Notes under the pieces: generated by a model | The model's input: the letters and a program-made list of their open reading frames with translations, nothing else | What the model was told of the DNA's origin: nothing | Databases searched by the model: none | Program-made: the position numbers and the translations under genes | Shown here: positions 33,633 to 42,000 of the stretch, piece by piece | How positions within the stretch are numbered: position 1 is the first letter of the stretch | Layout of the letters: each line of letters begins with the position of its first letter | IMG/VR virus record: IMGVR_UViG_3300009001_000017 | Location: 1 to 44,970 of that record | Direction: 5' to 3' (one strand) | Length of the DNA: 44,970 bases | Source: a virus

Positions 33633-34584
33633 CTTCTTGCCTTCCCATTATTGTGTCAACAACATAATTTTCTATTTCATCTGTCATCAACATTACGTTT
33701 TCATTAACTCTACTAATTCTTTCGTCGAATGTTATTCTTATTGGATCGTACTGTCTATCGTTCATTCCTAAATCAACAACACTAACTCCTTTTTGATTTG
33801 GGTACGTGGTGTTTTCTGGAAATGTTGCTCCAGTTATTACTGTGCATGGTGTATCAAGTGTGTGTGCAAAGTGTTGTCCCACTGAATCACAACCTAAAAA
33901 ATGATCTACTTGTTGAATTATGGATGCCCAAATTCTTAAATCTATTTTTTCTGGTTGAGCAACTTCCATTTCATAATTTTCATCCTTAAGTTCGATGCCA
34001 AACTCACTCATCACAATCACACCGTAATTTTCTTTTTGTAATTTTCTAATGATATTTTTAAAATTTTTAAAGTCTATGCTTCTGTTACTTTTGTCCACGA
34101 AACTTTGATCAATCTGTTGTATGGCTCTTCCAAAGGGTTGAAACACAATATATTTGTCTGCTTTAATTTTGTCTTTACATTCTTGTAAAACTTTTTCTGC
34201 AGATATCTTTTCTTCTTTTGAAAGAAAAATTCTTGGTTTAGGTAATTCTCTAACACCTTTGTCATTCAAAATAATATCAAATGCCTGCGATAGATTGCAC
34301 TTTTGATTGAAATATTCCCATACTCTGTAAGGTTCGGGTGAAATAATTTCTCTATTTTTTACATGTGTGTGAAATAAATTTTTGTGCATTATATCATATG
34401 TTTTGCCATCTAATGTAGGATGACCATCTAATATATTACACTTACCTTCGATCACAACGATAAAATCTTCATCGCCTGATTCTTCTTGGTATTTCTCGAT
34501 TGCTGGAATGGCACATAGGATTCTTCCTATACCACCATTTAAAAATATTGCTTTGGAACGTTTAGTTTGATTATTTGTATTCAT
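33625..34584 (-). CDS. GT9-family (heptosyltransferase-like) glycosyltransferase, copy A
   Basis: The 319-residue paralogue of copy B begins with a Gly loop FLNGGIGRILCAIPAIEKYQ at residues 14-33 and has GCDSVGQHFAHTL at 231-243 followed by CTVITGATFP. It shares the middle segment SPEPYRVWEYFNQKC and VIVMSEFGIEL with copy B. It is the first gene of the GT-carbamoyltransferase-GT cassette and overlaps the carbamoyltransferase gene by 8 bases. Its ATG lies inside the 3' arm of a 12-bp perfect inverted repeat (34581-34619), and I see no Shine-Dalgarno, so its translation may be held low. ADP-heptose as donor is inferred from the family and from HldE/HldD in this window. Confidence 0.75.
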   Translation of the reverse strand: MNTNNQTKRSKAIFLNGGIGRILCAIPAIEKYQEESGDEDFIVVIEGKCNILDGHPTLDGKTYDIMHKNLFHTHVKNREIISPEPYRVWEYFNQKCNLSQAFDIILNDKGVRELPKPRIFLSKEEKISAEKVLQECKDKIKADKYIVFQPFGRAIQQIDQSFVDKSNRSIDFKNFKNIIRKLQKENYGVIVMSEFGIELKDENYEMEVAQPEKIDLRIWASIIQQVDHFLGCDSVGQHFAHTLDTPCTVITGATFPENTTYPNQKGVSVVDLGMNDRQYDPIRITFDERISRVNENVMLMTDEIENYVVDTIMGRQEDE

Positions 34585-34619
34585 GTAACTGTATGTATCG
34601 ATAACACACAGTTACATGA
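34581..34619 (-). promoter_or_regulatory. Hairpin covering the start codon of GT9 copy A
   Basis: TCATGTAACTGT (34581-34592 on plus) and its perfect inverse ACAGTTACATGA (34608-34619) frame a 15-base loop; three further pairs (one G-U) can extend the stem to 15 bp. On the minus-strand RNA the ATG at 34584-34582 is in the 3' arm, so it would be base-paired. No T-run follows, so it is not a standard terminator. Confidence 0.7.
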
Positions 34620-34633
34620 TTGATTCTTGGATC

Positions 34634-35287
34634 TTAAGTTAGATCTGGATAAGGTTTGAAAGGTATTTTCCAGTGTGCCACATCGGCATATTTTGCTTCT
34701 AAACCCTCTAACCATGTGATGTAATCTTTTAGTTCTTGGATTTTTTCTGCATTATGTTCTGGATTTTCATCAATCTCTTTTTGAATTGATTCTTTCTGAT
34801 TTGGAACTGTTTGGAAAAATGATTCTCTCGTCAATGCATGAGTTCTCATTTTTGGACCCACAAAGTTACCACCTGTGAAAAACAATGTATCACCAAAGTA
34901 TATCTGGTTGATAATTCCGGTGTTATCATTCCAATAATAAGTCCATGTTTCTGGATTGTCATCTTCGTCAGTGGTACCCAAATCTTCTGTGTAGTCGTCC
35001 ACTTCACCGGTCTCATAAAAACCATTGATGTATGATGCTTCTAGTGGACTAGATTGTGCATCTACCACATGAAATGATGTTCCTGCTCTTGCTGGTATTC
35101 CATTTTCCAATTCAGCCTCTGTGTCTCCATCAGCAACAACGGCACACAACAGACCATCTGAATCCTGTTTCTCTACTTTAAGAAATCTAGGACCTTTGTA
35201 GACGCCTGGATGTGTTTTGCCTTCACTGAAATCATCCACATATGGCTCATTTGGCATTGCTATGTCAAAGTTTACTGTAATTGCCAT
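34634..35287 (-). CDS. Virion-associated protein of unknown function
   Basis: The 217-residue product starts MAITVNFDIAMPNEPYVDDF. It is acidic and soluble, with beta-rich segments (RFLKVEKQDSDGLLCAVVAD, QIYFGDTLFFTGGNFVGPKM) and a helical C-terminus (KIQELKDYITWLEGLEAKYA). I recognise no family. It lies directly after the three cysteine-rich genes and before the sugar cassette. It has octamer GCTAAATA and an AGGAGA Shine-Dalgarno, a well-expressed late gene layout. Fibre assembly or virion structure is inferred from neighbours. Confidence 0.65.
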   Translation of the reverse strand: MAITVNFDIAMPNEPYVDDFSEGKTHPGVYKGPRFLKVEKQDSDGLLCAVVADGDTEAELENGIPARAGTSFHVVDAQSSPLEASYINGFYETGEVDDYTEDLGTTDEDDNPETWTYYWNDNTGIINQIYFGDTLFFTGGNFVGPKMRTHALTRESFFQTVPNQKESIQKEIDENPEHNAEKIQELKDYITWLEGLEAKYADVAHWKIPFKPYPDLT

Positions 35288-35318
35288 TGTTATATCTCCT
35301 ATTTTTTAATAACTCTGT

Positions 35319-35326
35319 TATTTAGC
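35319..35326 (-). promoter_or_regulatory. Late promoter octamer GCTAAATA
   Basis: GCTAAATA lies 31 bases before the ATG at 35287, with AGGAGA between. The same octamer with a similar leader precedes the ATG at 44461. Confidence 0.5.
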
Positions 35327-35337
35327 GAAATTAATCA

Positions 35338-36306
35338 TTAGTCTGCTAAAAACTTGATTCTAACACCACCGAATCCACCACGTATACCGTGATCTCTAAC
35401 ATCCGGACAAGCATTAGGTCCAATACCACCAACTCCTACTGGTAGATAGTTGGCACAACCTTGCGATTCATAACAACCACAAGATCTATCTGATCTCCAA
35501 CAATAACTGTTTGGAGTACCCATTCTTGGTGCTCTTGAAGTTGAATTAAGTGCCGCATAAAACTGAAATAATTGGTTACCTGACCATTGTGACATCGGAG
35601 TTCCATCTGATTCTGTTTGGAACGTGATCAATGCACCATCTTCAGCAAACATTCCTGCTGGTGTAGGCACGTGTCTTTGGAATTGACATTTACAGTGAGG
35701 ATAACATCCAAACCAACTCACACAACCAACTGCACCACAGCAGTTTACATCACCGCCGTAACCAAATGCACACCCTGCCCCTGAACAGTGATTACATGTT
35801 AATCCACAACGATCAATGTTACATCTTGATCCGCAGAAACCATTTGCTTGGAAACAACACCACATGGATAAGTTGTTTGGGTTACAGTAAGAAGTACCAC
35901 CTCTACCACCTTCAGCACACATACATAGGTCACCGCTTGATGCTGTTACAATACAAACTCCTGTTGCATTTGAACATCCTGAAAAACATAATGGGTGTGC
36001 ATAACAAGACATACCTGTACATCCTGTAAGTGTGTCACCTTGTTCTACTTGAATACTTTTCTTAACGTAAGCACCTGCATTACCAGGTAATCCGTCTCCA
36101 CAACAACACATTCTTGAGCCAGAACCACCTGCACCCCAAATCTCGATCAGTGCGGCACCTGCCGCCGGCGCAGTCCAACACACTCCGTTACAAAAATTTG
36201 TAAAGTCAGAACCAGGAGTCCATGCATAGATATAACCTTTTTCTAGATTTTCTTCTATCGGAACTGCTGTGTTTCTTTGTGTTAATAATCCTTTAAGTGT
36301 TGCCAT
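35338..36306 (-). CDS. Cysteine-rich, glycine-loop virion protein, copy 3
   Basis: The product is 322 residues with 32 Cys, no signal peptide and no membrane segment. The order shared with its two paralogues is: N-terminal GYIYAWTPGSDFTNFC, IEIWGAGGSGSRMCCCGDGL (Gly-rich tip-type motif), GNAGAYVKKSIQV, MCAEGGRGGTSYC, CCFQANGFCGSRC, YGGDVNCCG, HVPTPAGMF, CWRSDRSCGCYESQGC and DVRDHGIRGGFGGVRIKFL. The Gly-rich domain is like those at the tips of phage tail fibres. The Cys may bind metal or form disulphides after release from the cell. It is the last of three tandem genes. The start has an AAGGAG Shine-Dalgarno. Confidence 0.7.
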   Translation of the reverse strand: MATLKGLLTQRNTAVPIEENLEKGYIYAWTPGSDFTNFCNGVCWTAPAAGAALIEIWGAGGSGSRMCCCGDGLPGNAGAYVKKSIQVEQGDTLTGCTGMSCYAHPLCFSGCSNATGVCIVTASSGDLCMCAEGGRGGTSYCNPNNLSMWCCFQANGFCGSRCNIDRCGLTCNHCSGAGCAFGYGGDVNCCGAVGCVSWFGCYPHCKCQFQRHVPTPAGMFAEDGALITFQTESDGTPMSQWSGNQLFQFYAALNSTSRAPRMGTPNSYCWRSDRSCGCYESQGCANYLPVGVGGIGPNACPDVRDHGIRGGFGGVRIKFLAD

Positions 36307-36321
36307 AATATTATTTACTCC

Positions 36322-37356
36322 TTACGGTAGATATTCTGGATATGTTGGATCTTCAATCACATCCGCTATAAATTTAATTCTGATCATACCATGTCCACCT
36401 CTGTGAGCATGATCTCTTACACCATCACAAGGTGTTGCACCTTGTCCTGGAATTCCTGCTGGCATAAATGCTGTACAGCCGTTCCATTCATAACATCCAC
36501 ATGATGTGTTACCTGTCCAACAAGCCGTATACGCACCACCTTGTGTTGGATTTTTTCCCATCATGTTCAATGGGTGAGTAGCACCATGGTGTCCACCTGC
36601 TCCTGAGTGTCTGTATCTTCTACCGTTTTGGTCAATTGCATAGTGAATTTCTCCACCGCAAGTTGAATACATACCTGCTGGTATTTTTAAAATCATGATC
36701 TTACCACAGTTACAGATTGGTTGACATCTTTCAAATCTTGCACAAGAAAAACCACCATAACAGTTTGTGTCACCACCGTATGCCTGAGCACACCAGTCTG
36801 TATCGTCTGGTCCTCTGAAGTTACAAATTACTCCACAACCATCACTTCCAACTCTTGTTCCACAATATCCGCCTGCAACAAAACAACAGTACAATGACGT
36901 TCCTGTTGAACACCATGAGTAACCGCCTTTACCGCCTTCGGCACACATACAGCCGTCTGTTTGATTGTTACCAAACCAACAAACCTGTGTTGGTTCTGAT
37001 CTTCCTCTGTGACATAAATCGTCTGCATTACCACAACTGAAACCAATAACACCACACACAAATGTTGCGCCACCATCGATATCGTCTTGAGTAATTTCAA
37101 TAGTTTTCTTAGAATATGCTCCTGGATTTCCTGGAGTTCCTCCTCCACAACAGCACATTTCTGCACCTGATCCACCCGCACCCCATATCTCAATCTGTGC
37201 CGTTCCTGCTCTTGGTGGAATCCAACACACGTGACATCTAAAGTTAGTGTAGTGGTTACCTGGATAATAAGAATAAATTTCACCTCTTTCAAGGTTTTGT
37301 TCATTTCCTGAAATAAAAGCGTATTTTTGTTTTAATAATGTTGTTAAACTTGCCAT
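36322..37356 (-). CDS. Cysteine-rich, glycine-loop virion protein, copy 2
   Basis: The product is 344 residues with 29 Cys, a paralogue of the two flanking genes. Shared motifs include GEIYSYYPGNHYTNF, IEIWGAGGSGAEMCCCGGGT, CAEGGKGGYSWCS, YCCFVAGGYCGTR, the turn YGGDTNCYG, GCYEWNGCTAFMPAGIPGQG and VRDHAHRGGHGMIRIKF. It differs by a longer, His-rich middle (YRHSGAGGHHGATH) and an acidic 12-residue C-terminal tail after IKFIAD. Many Cys positions are kept between copies (CCCG, CCF, NCGCY-type pairs), which argues for a conserved Cys framework. It follows copy 1 by 8 bases with an AGGAAT Shine-Dalgarno. Confidence 0.7.
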   Translation of the reverse strand: MASLTTLLKQKYAFISGNEQNLERGEIYSYYPGNHYTNFRCHVCWIPPRAGTAQIEIWGAGGSGAEMCCCGGGTPGNPGAYSKKTIEITQDDIDGGATFVCGVIGFSCGNADDLCHRGRSEPTQVCWFGNNQTDGCMCAEGGKGGYSWCSTGTSLYCCFVAGGYCGTRVGSDGCGVICNFRGPDDTDWCAQAYGGDTNCYGGFSCARFERCQPICNCGKIMILKIPAGMYSTCGGEIHYAIDQNGRRYRHSGAGGHHGATHPLNMMGKNPTQGGAYTACWTGNTSCGCYEWNGCTAFMPAGIPGQGATPCDGVRDHAHRGGHGMIRIKFIADVIEDPTYPEYLP

Positions 37357-37364
37357 ATCTATTC

Positions 37365-38330
37365 CTATTTTATAAATTTAATTCTAACAGTACCGTGTCC
37401 GCCTCTAGTTGCGTGATCTCTTACGCCTGGACATGGGAATGGTCCCATACCACCTGTACCATAAGGCATAACTGGCACACATCCTTCGTTCTCGTAACAG
37501 TTACAAGCACCTGATTTACCCCAACATGTTGTGAATGGAATACCGCCTGTGGGCCATCTTCCTGATCCTAGTGTTGCCACGTGTTGGTGTCTACCTTGAC
37601 CTGACCAATCTGCTGACTGAGTTCTGTTTTCGTTTGCAAAAATTGCCTTGTTACCACATACTGAAAATTGTCCATATGGTGTAGGCACGTGATAGTTGAA
37701 CATACAAATACAAGTAGGATAACATCCAAATGCTGATACACATGAAAGTCTGCTTGGACAGTTGATGTCTCCGTTGAATGATCTTCCTTCAAATGATCCG
37801 TTACATTTATTACAAATAATTCCGCAATTGTCATTATCTGTTCTTGTTGCACAGAATCCATTTGCTCTGAAACAACAATAAAATGATGAGTTAGTAGAAC
37901 AGAAAGAAACTCCTCCTCTTCCACCTTCTGTACATGTACATGTACACTGATTTGCTATACAATATCTTACACAAGTTGCTTCTGAACAACCTCTGAAACA
38001 CAATGATGATGCATTACCACAAGCAATACCAACTCTACCTTCAATATAGTCACCCGCTTCCATTACAACTGTTTTACGAGTGTATGCTCCTGAATTACCT
38101 GCTAGTCCAAAACCACAACAGCACATTTCTGCACCTGATCCGCCTGCACCCCAAATGTCTACGACAGCAATTCCACTTTCTTCTGGATGGAAACAGAAAC
38201 AACACCATAGTCTTGAGTAGTTCGTTCCTGGATTATAGGTATAAATTTTTCCTTTTTCAATATTAGTTTCCGACTCAGGCGTTGCAAACGCATCTGATTT
38301 GGTTGCTAATAACGACTTCAAACTTGCCAT
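37365..38330 (-). CDS. Cysteine-rich, glycine-loop virion protein, copy 1
   Basis: The product is 321 residues with 32 Cys, the first of the tandem set. The layout is GKIYTYNPGTNYSRLWCCFC, VDIWGAGGSGAEMCCCGFGL, AGNSGAYTRKTVV, GGRGGVSFCS, FYCCFRANGFCATR, FNGDINCPS, HVPTPYGQFSVCG, NCYENEGCVPVMPYG and VRDHATRGGHGTVRIKF. It begins MASLKSLLATK, nearly the same lead-in as the other copies, suggesting a common attachment point. These may be alternative or co-assembled fibre tips. Shine-Dalgarno AAGGAAG. Confidence 0.7.
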   Translation of the reverse strand: MASLKSLLATKSDAFATPESETNIEKGKIYTYNPGTNYSRLWCCFCFHPEESGIAVVDIWGAGGSGAEMCCCGFGLAGNSGAYTRKTVVMEAGDYIEGRVGIACGNASSLCFRGCSEATCVRYCIANQCTCTCTEGGRGGVSFCSTNSSFYCCFRANGFCATRTDNDNCGIICNKCNGSFEGRSFNGDINCPSRLSCVSAFGCYPTCICMFNYHVPTPYGQFSVCGNKAIFANENRTQSADWSGQGRHQHVATLGSGRWPTGGIPFTTCWGKSGACNCYENEGCVPVMPYGTGGMGPFPCPGVRDHATRGGHGTVRIKFIK

Positions 38331-38381
38331 CTTACTTCCTTTATTACAATTAGAGTTACTGTATGCTTGAACGCAGTGCTA

Positions 38382-38714
38382 TTAAACAGCACCAACTATC
38401 CAACCATAAGTAGGTCCAACATAGATTAACGTAAGAATACCGCCTGAGATATCAAATGTTAAATCTTCTGCTGTACCTTGGATTAATGCACCATTTCTAC
38501 CTATAGTGATAGAATTGGAACCTGTGCTTTGTGTTGCGTCAATGACTTGTATAGTGTCATTGATTAACAGTGTAGCACTGGCTGGTAAAGTGATTTCGAA
38601 AGATGCAGAAGAACTATCTGCAAGTATTCTATCATTTACAGTTGCATTAAAGTTAGAACTAACTTCTTTAGTTGTAACTCCCGCTGTACCAGTTGTTGAT
38701 ATGTATCTACCCAT
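38382..38714 (-). CDS. Small fibre-type virion protein
   Basis: The 110-residue product starts MGRYISTTGTAGVTTKEVSS and has mostly beta strands with regular turns (INDTIQVIDATQSTGSNSIT, GGILTLIYVGPTYGWIVG), like the C-terminal domains of T4-like fibre or whisker proteins. It has no Cys and no membrane segment. It lies between the 106-residue conserved gene and the Cys-rich set. It has octamer AATAAATA at 24 bases and an AAAGGAA Shine-Dalgarno. Its exact place in the virion is unknown. Confidence 0.65.
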   Translation of the reverse strand: MGRYISTTGTAGVTTKEVSSNFNATVNDRILADSSSASFEITLPASATLLINDTIQVIDATQSTGSNSITIGRNGALIQGTAEDLTFDISGGILTLIYVGPTYGWIVGAV

Positions 38715-38738
38715 TGTTTTGTTTCCTTTTTCAATAGT

Positions 38739-38746
38739 TATTTATT
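38739..38746 (-). promoter_or_regulatory. Late promoter octamer AATAAATA
   Basis: AATAAATA lies 24 bases before the ATG at 38714, in the gap after the 106-residue gene. A Shine-Dalgarno lies between, as in the other fibre genes. Confidence 0.6.
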
Positions 38747-38762
38747 CAATTTGTTTAATTTA

Positions 38763-39083
38763 CTACGCCGTTGATGTTTCTATGCCCATCACAACAGCAC
38801 TCACATTAGCCGCACTAGCGTAAACCACTAATATTTGTCCTGCACTCATAACTATACCAGTTCTTTCCAAAACACCATGAGACAAAACTTCAGTTTCGTA
38901 CTCAATGTATTCGGAAGCATTTGGTGTAGCCGAATCAGCCACAGCCATTCTCACTGTTATAGCCTGGTTACCTCTGTTACAGATAGACACCGTAGCGACG
39001 GTGAATGTATCAGCAGGCACAGTATATGCAGATGTATTAGTAGCCGCTACTAAATTTGCAGTACCTAATCTTCCTGAAGCCAT
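38763..39083 (-). CDS. Small conserved virion protein of marine phages
   Basis: The 106-residue product starts MASGRLGTANLVAATNTSAY and contains VPADTFTVATVSICNRGNQA, ASEYIEYETEVLSHGVLERT and ILVVYASAANVSAVVMGIE. This compact beta-sandwich-like pattern is common near fibre genes in marine tailed phages, where it is usually annotated only as a structural protein. It directly follows the 1788-residue fibre gene (11-base gap) with a strong AAGGAGG Shine-Dalgarno. It is possibly a decoration or fibre-hinge protein; the role is not known. Confidence 0.75.
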   Translation of the reverse strand: MASGRLGTANLVAATNTSAYTVPADTFTVATVSICNRGNQAITVRMAVADSATPNASEYIEYETEVLSHGVLERTGIVMSAGQILVVYASAANVSAVVMGIETSTA

Positions 39084-39094
39084 ATTTTCCTCCT

Positions 39095-42000
39095 TTAACT
39101 ATGTATTAAGTAGTTCATCGCTACAGGCACACCAGAAACACCTTTTGTAAAGTTTACAGTGGAGTTTATATTGATACCTGTATCAGTTGTTGTTGATATC
39201 TCTTGTCCGGTAATAACTACGAAACCTGCGACAATGAGGTTGACGTTTAATGAACTTGCACCACCACCAATTTGTGAAGCGATGTAAGTTCTTATTGCTC
39301 TCTGAGTCGGAACAATTGCGTCTGAATTAGCAGACATTGTTCCGTCAGTTGAGAATTCATTAATTGAAGCACTGGTTCCACCTAGTGCCAGATCACCCAA
39401 CTGTAATTCTTGTAGTCCCGAAATATTAAATGCATCTGCGTTCAATGATGCAATACCAGTTGCTTGTTCTACTGAGAATAAATCTCCTACTCTAAAGTTA
39501 CCATCTTGGTCAGTTGAAGTAAAGAATACTCTTCCGCCATTTGATTCAACAGTTTCATTGTCTGGTTGTGGATCTTGTAAAGGAATTCCAGGGTAATTGG
39601 TATTTGTAAAATTACCTGTTCCTATGTCTAAGAAATCATGTCCAGTCAATCTTACTTGAGAATATCTTATTCTCATTTCTATAGATTCACCATGCTCTGG
39701 TGCTTCACTAACTTTTAAGTCTGGTGAAATTTGTAACAATGCTGAGTAAGGTGCTTGAGTACCTAATTGTTGATTAACAGCAACCAGTTTAAAGAATGTT
39801 CCTGGAAGGTGTCCAAATTCAATATTGGAGCCTGCTCTTGGTAAATCATTTAAGTTTTCAACTTGGATATATTTTCCTGATTGATATTCATCTCTAAATC
39901 CGCCAAATGCTGTAACATTTCCATTACTTATTGAGTACTCTGTAAAGAGTGTTGTATCTAATCCGTTTGTTAAACCAAAGTTTGTGTAGATTTCAAATGT
40001 ATCAGTTGTTAACACTTTTACATAGTAATATACACCAGTGTTAAGTTCTATCATTCCGCCAATTTCAGTAAATGTAACTTTATCACCATCATTGAATCCA
40101 TGTGGAGCATCAGTAGTAACAACACCTGGATCTGCTTGAGTAATATCAGACACTGTTGCCTGTGTACCTGTTTCTGTAATAGTAGCAGAAGCAGTTTCGT
40201 ATTCAAATCCTCTTGATGTATATGTTGGTTGTCCTAACACACCATCACCTACATATGCTTGTACTGGAGCATCTGTTGTGTTGTTTGGATCTACAAGTGT
40301 GATTGTTGGAGCAGAAGTATAACTAGCACCGCAATCTAAAATTCTAATTGATGTAACTTGATCACCTGTAACAATTGCTCTTGCAACTGCATTTCTTGGT
40401 GGAGTTGAACCATCATCTTGTGGAGCAGGAATACTCACTCTTGGTTCAATCACGTAAATTGTTGTAGAATCTAGTCTATCACTCACTGCAGAATCATCTA
40501 ACAAATGATCCCAACCTGGAGAACCATCTGAGAATTTTCTTACAGTTGCAACTTTTGATGCTGAGTTGTAGGTGTCAATGTATCCATACTGTCCTGCACC
40601 TAAGCCTTCAGTAATCCAAACTGCCATTCCAATGTAAGCCCCCGAAGCATTTGTATCAGTTACTGCAATTGTTATTGAAGTTAAATTACCTTCTTGAGCG
40701 GCGTTGGTTGCTGTTAGATAACCTTCACCACCTAAATTAGATTCTGGATCTGTAACAGTTTCAGTTAATCTTATGCTGTATATTCCACCAGTGTTGTAAG
40801 TCGGGGTAACTCCTGATAAACCATAACCTGTGCCAACAATCTGAATGTTTGCGTCTGAATATTCTCTACCTGCATTGCTGTATTCAAGTGCAAGTATTTG
40901 ATCACCATCAGTGAATACGTTGGCTACCAATGCATCTGTTGATCTGTTGTCCACTACACCAGTTACTGGAATTTCTGTTGGGTCAACACCTTCTGCAACT
41001 GACCCATAATCACCATAAGAGTTATTACCGTTGGTTGCACGTATTTTACCACCAGTTTCTGCTAGATAACCTATGTGGTTGTAGTAAGCAAAAACAGATA
41101 CAAGTTCTGATCTACCTAGGTTTGTAACCCATGCACCAATACCATCAGATAATATCTGAGTAAAGTCATTAGCCACAATTGAATCGTTACCACCTGCGTG
41201 TAGGTCACCATCAATTTTTAATCCAACACATCCATCTCCAAATGTAGAAACGTTTTGTACATAAGGCGATTTGTTTGTGATCCAAGCATCTTCATGATTT
41301 GGACCCCAACCTGGATCAAGCGAAGCATAAGCACCTGCTGTAGGACGTTTTGTGCCATAGGCATTTGCTACACCCAAAGAACCAGATAAACCATTTAATG
41401 AACAGTTTCTTAATCCTGAACCATTTCTTAGGTAGAACATGTCTTTTGTAGTTGATCCTGAAACACTTGCAACATACCATTCAGCACCTCTAAGAGATCT
41501 GTAATTGCCCGTGTATTCTAAATCATGTAATATAGCGTCCACATACTCTTTGATGTCTCTTTCACATGCTGTTTGATCGAAAGTGATTGTAGGATTTGCT
41601 CTTTTAACATATTCTGCCGCTTCTTTGGCAATAAAGTTTTTGTTAGCAAGTATTCTTCCACGTGCATCTGTGTAACCCACTGTGGAATCTGCTGTGTTTG
41701 AACCAGTTTTTGTAGGTTCAGTGCCTGCCGCGTTAATTTTGAAATCAATGTAATCGTAAATGTCTTGAGCAATTGCCACTGCCGCTGTGCCTGCCGCTGA
41801 TGAACCTGCTGGAACATTTACGTCTTGTGTAATTATGTTTCCTGAAGTTACTTCATCTGCATCAAAACTGAAATCAGCACCTAATGCCGTGTTTCCTGGT
41901 TGAATCACAGTGTTTGCTGGAATTGTAATTCTGTCACCTGACACATAACCTTGACCTGGAGCGTTTACTGTGATTGATGTTACGTTAAATGATACTACTG

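Noticed and set aside
36313-36319. A GTAAATA between the Shine-Dalgarno and the ATG of the gene at 36306
   Set aside because: It lies downstream of the AAGGAG sequence, so a transcript from it would lose the Shine-Dalgarno; probably chance in AT-rich DNA.
35338-38330. The repeated Cys-rich genes as a CRISPR or simple DNA repeat
   Set aside because: They are three full-length paralogous coding genes; similarity is at the protein level and there are no spaced identical DNA repeats.
38383-38402. Short hairpin (GTGCT / AGCAC) over the stop of the gene at 38382
   Set aside because: Only 5 bp and no T-run follows on the minus strand, so I do not call it a terminator.
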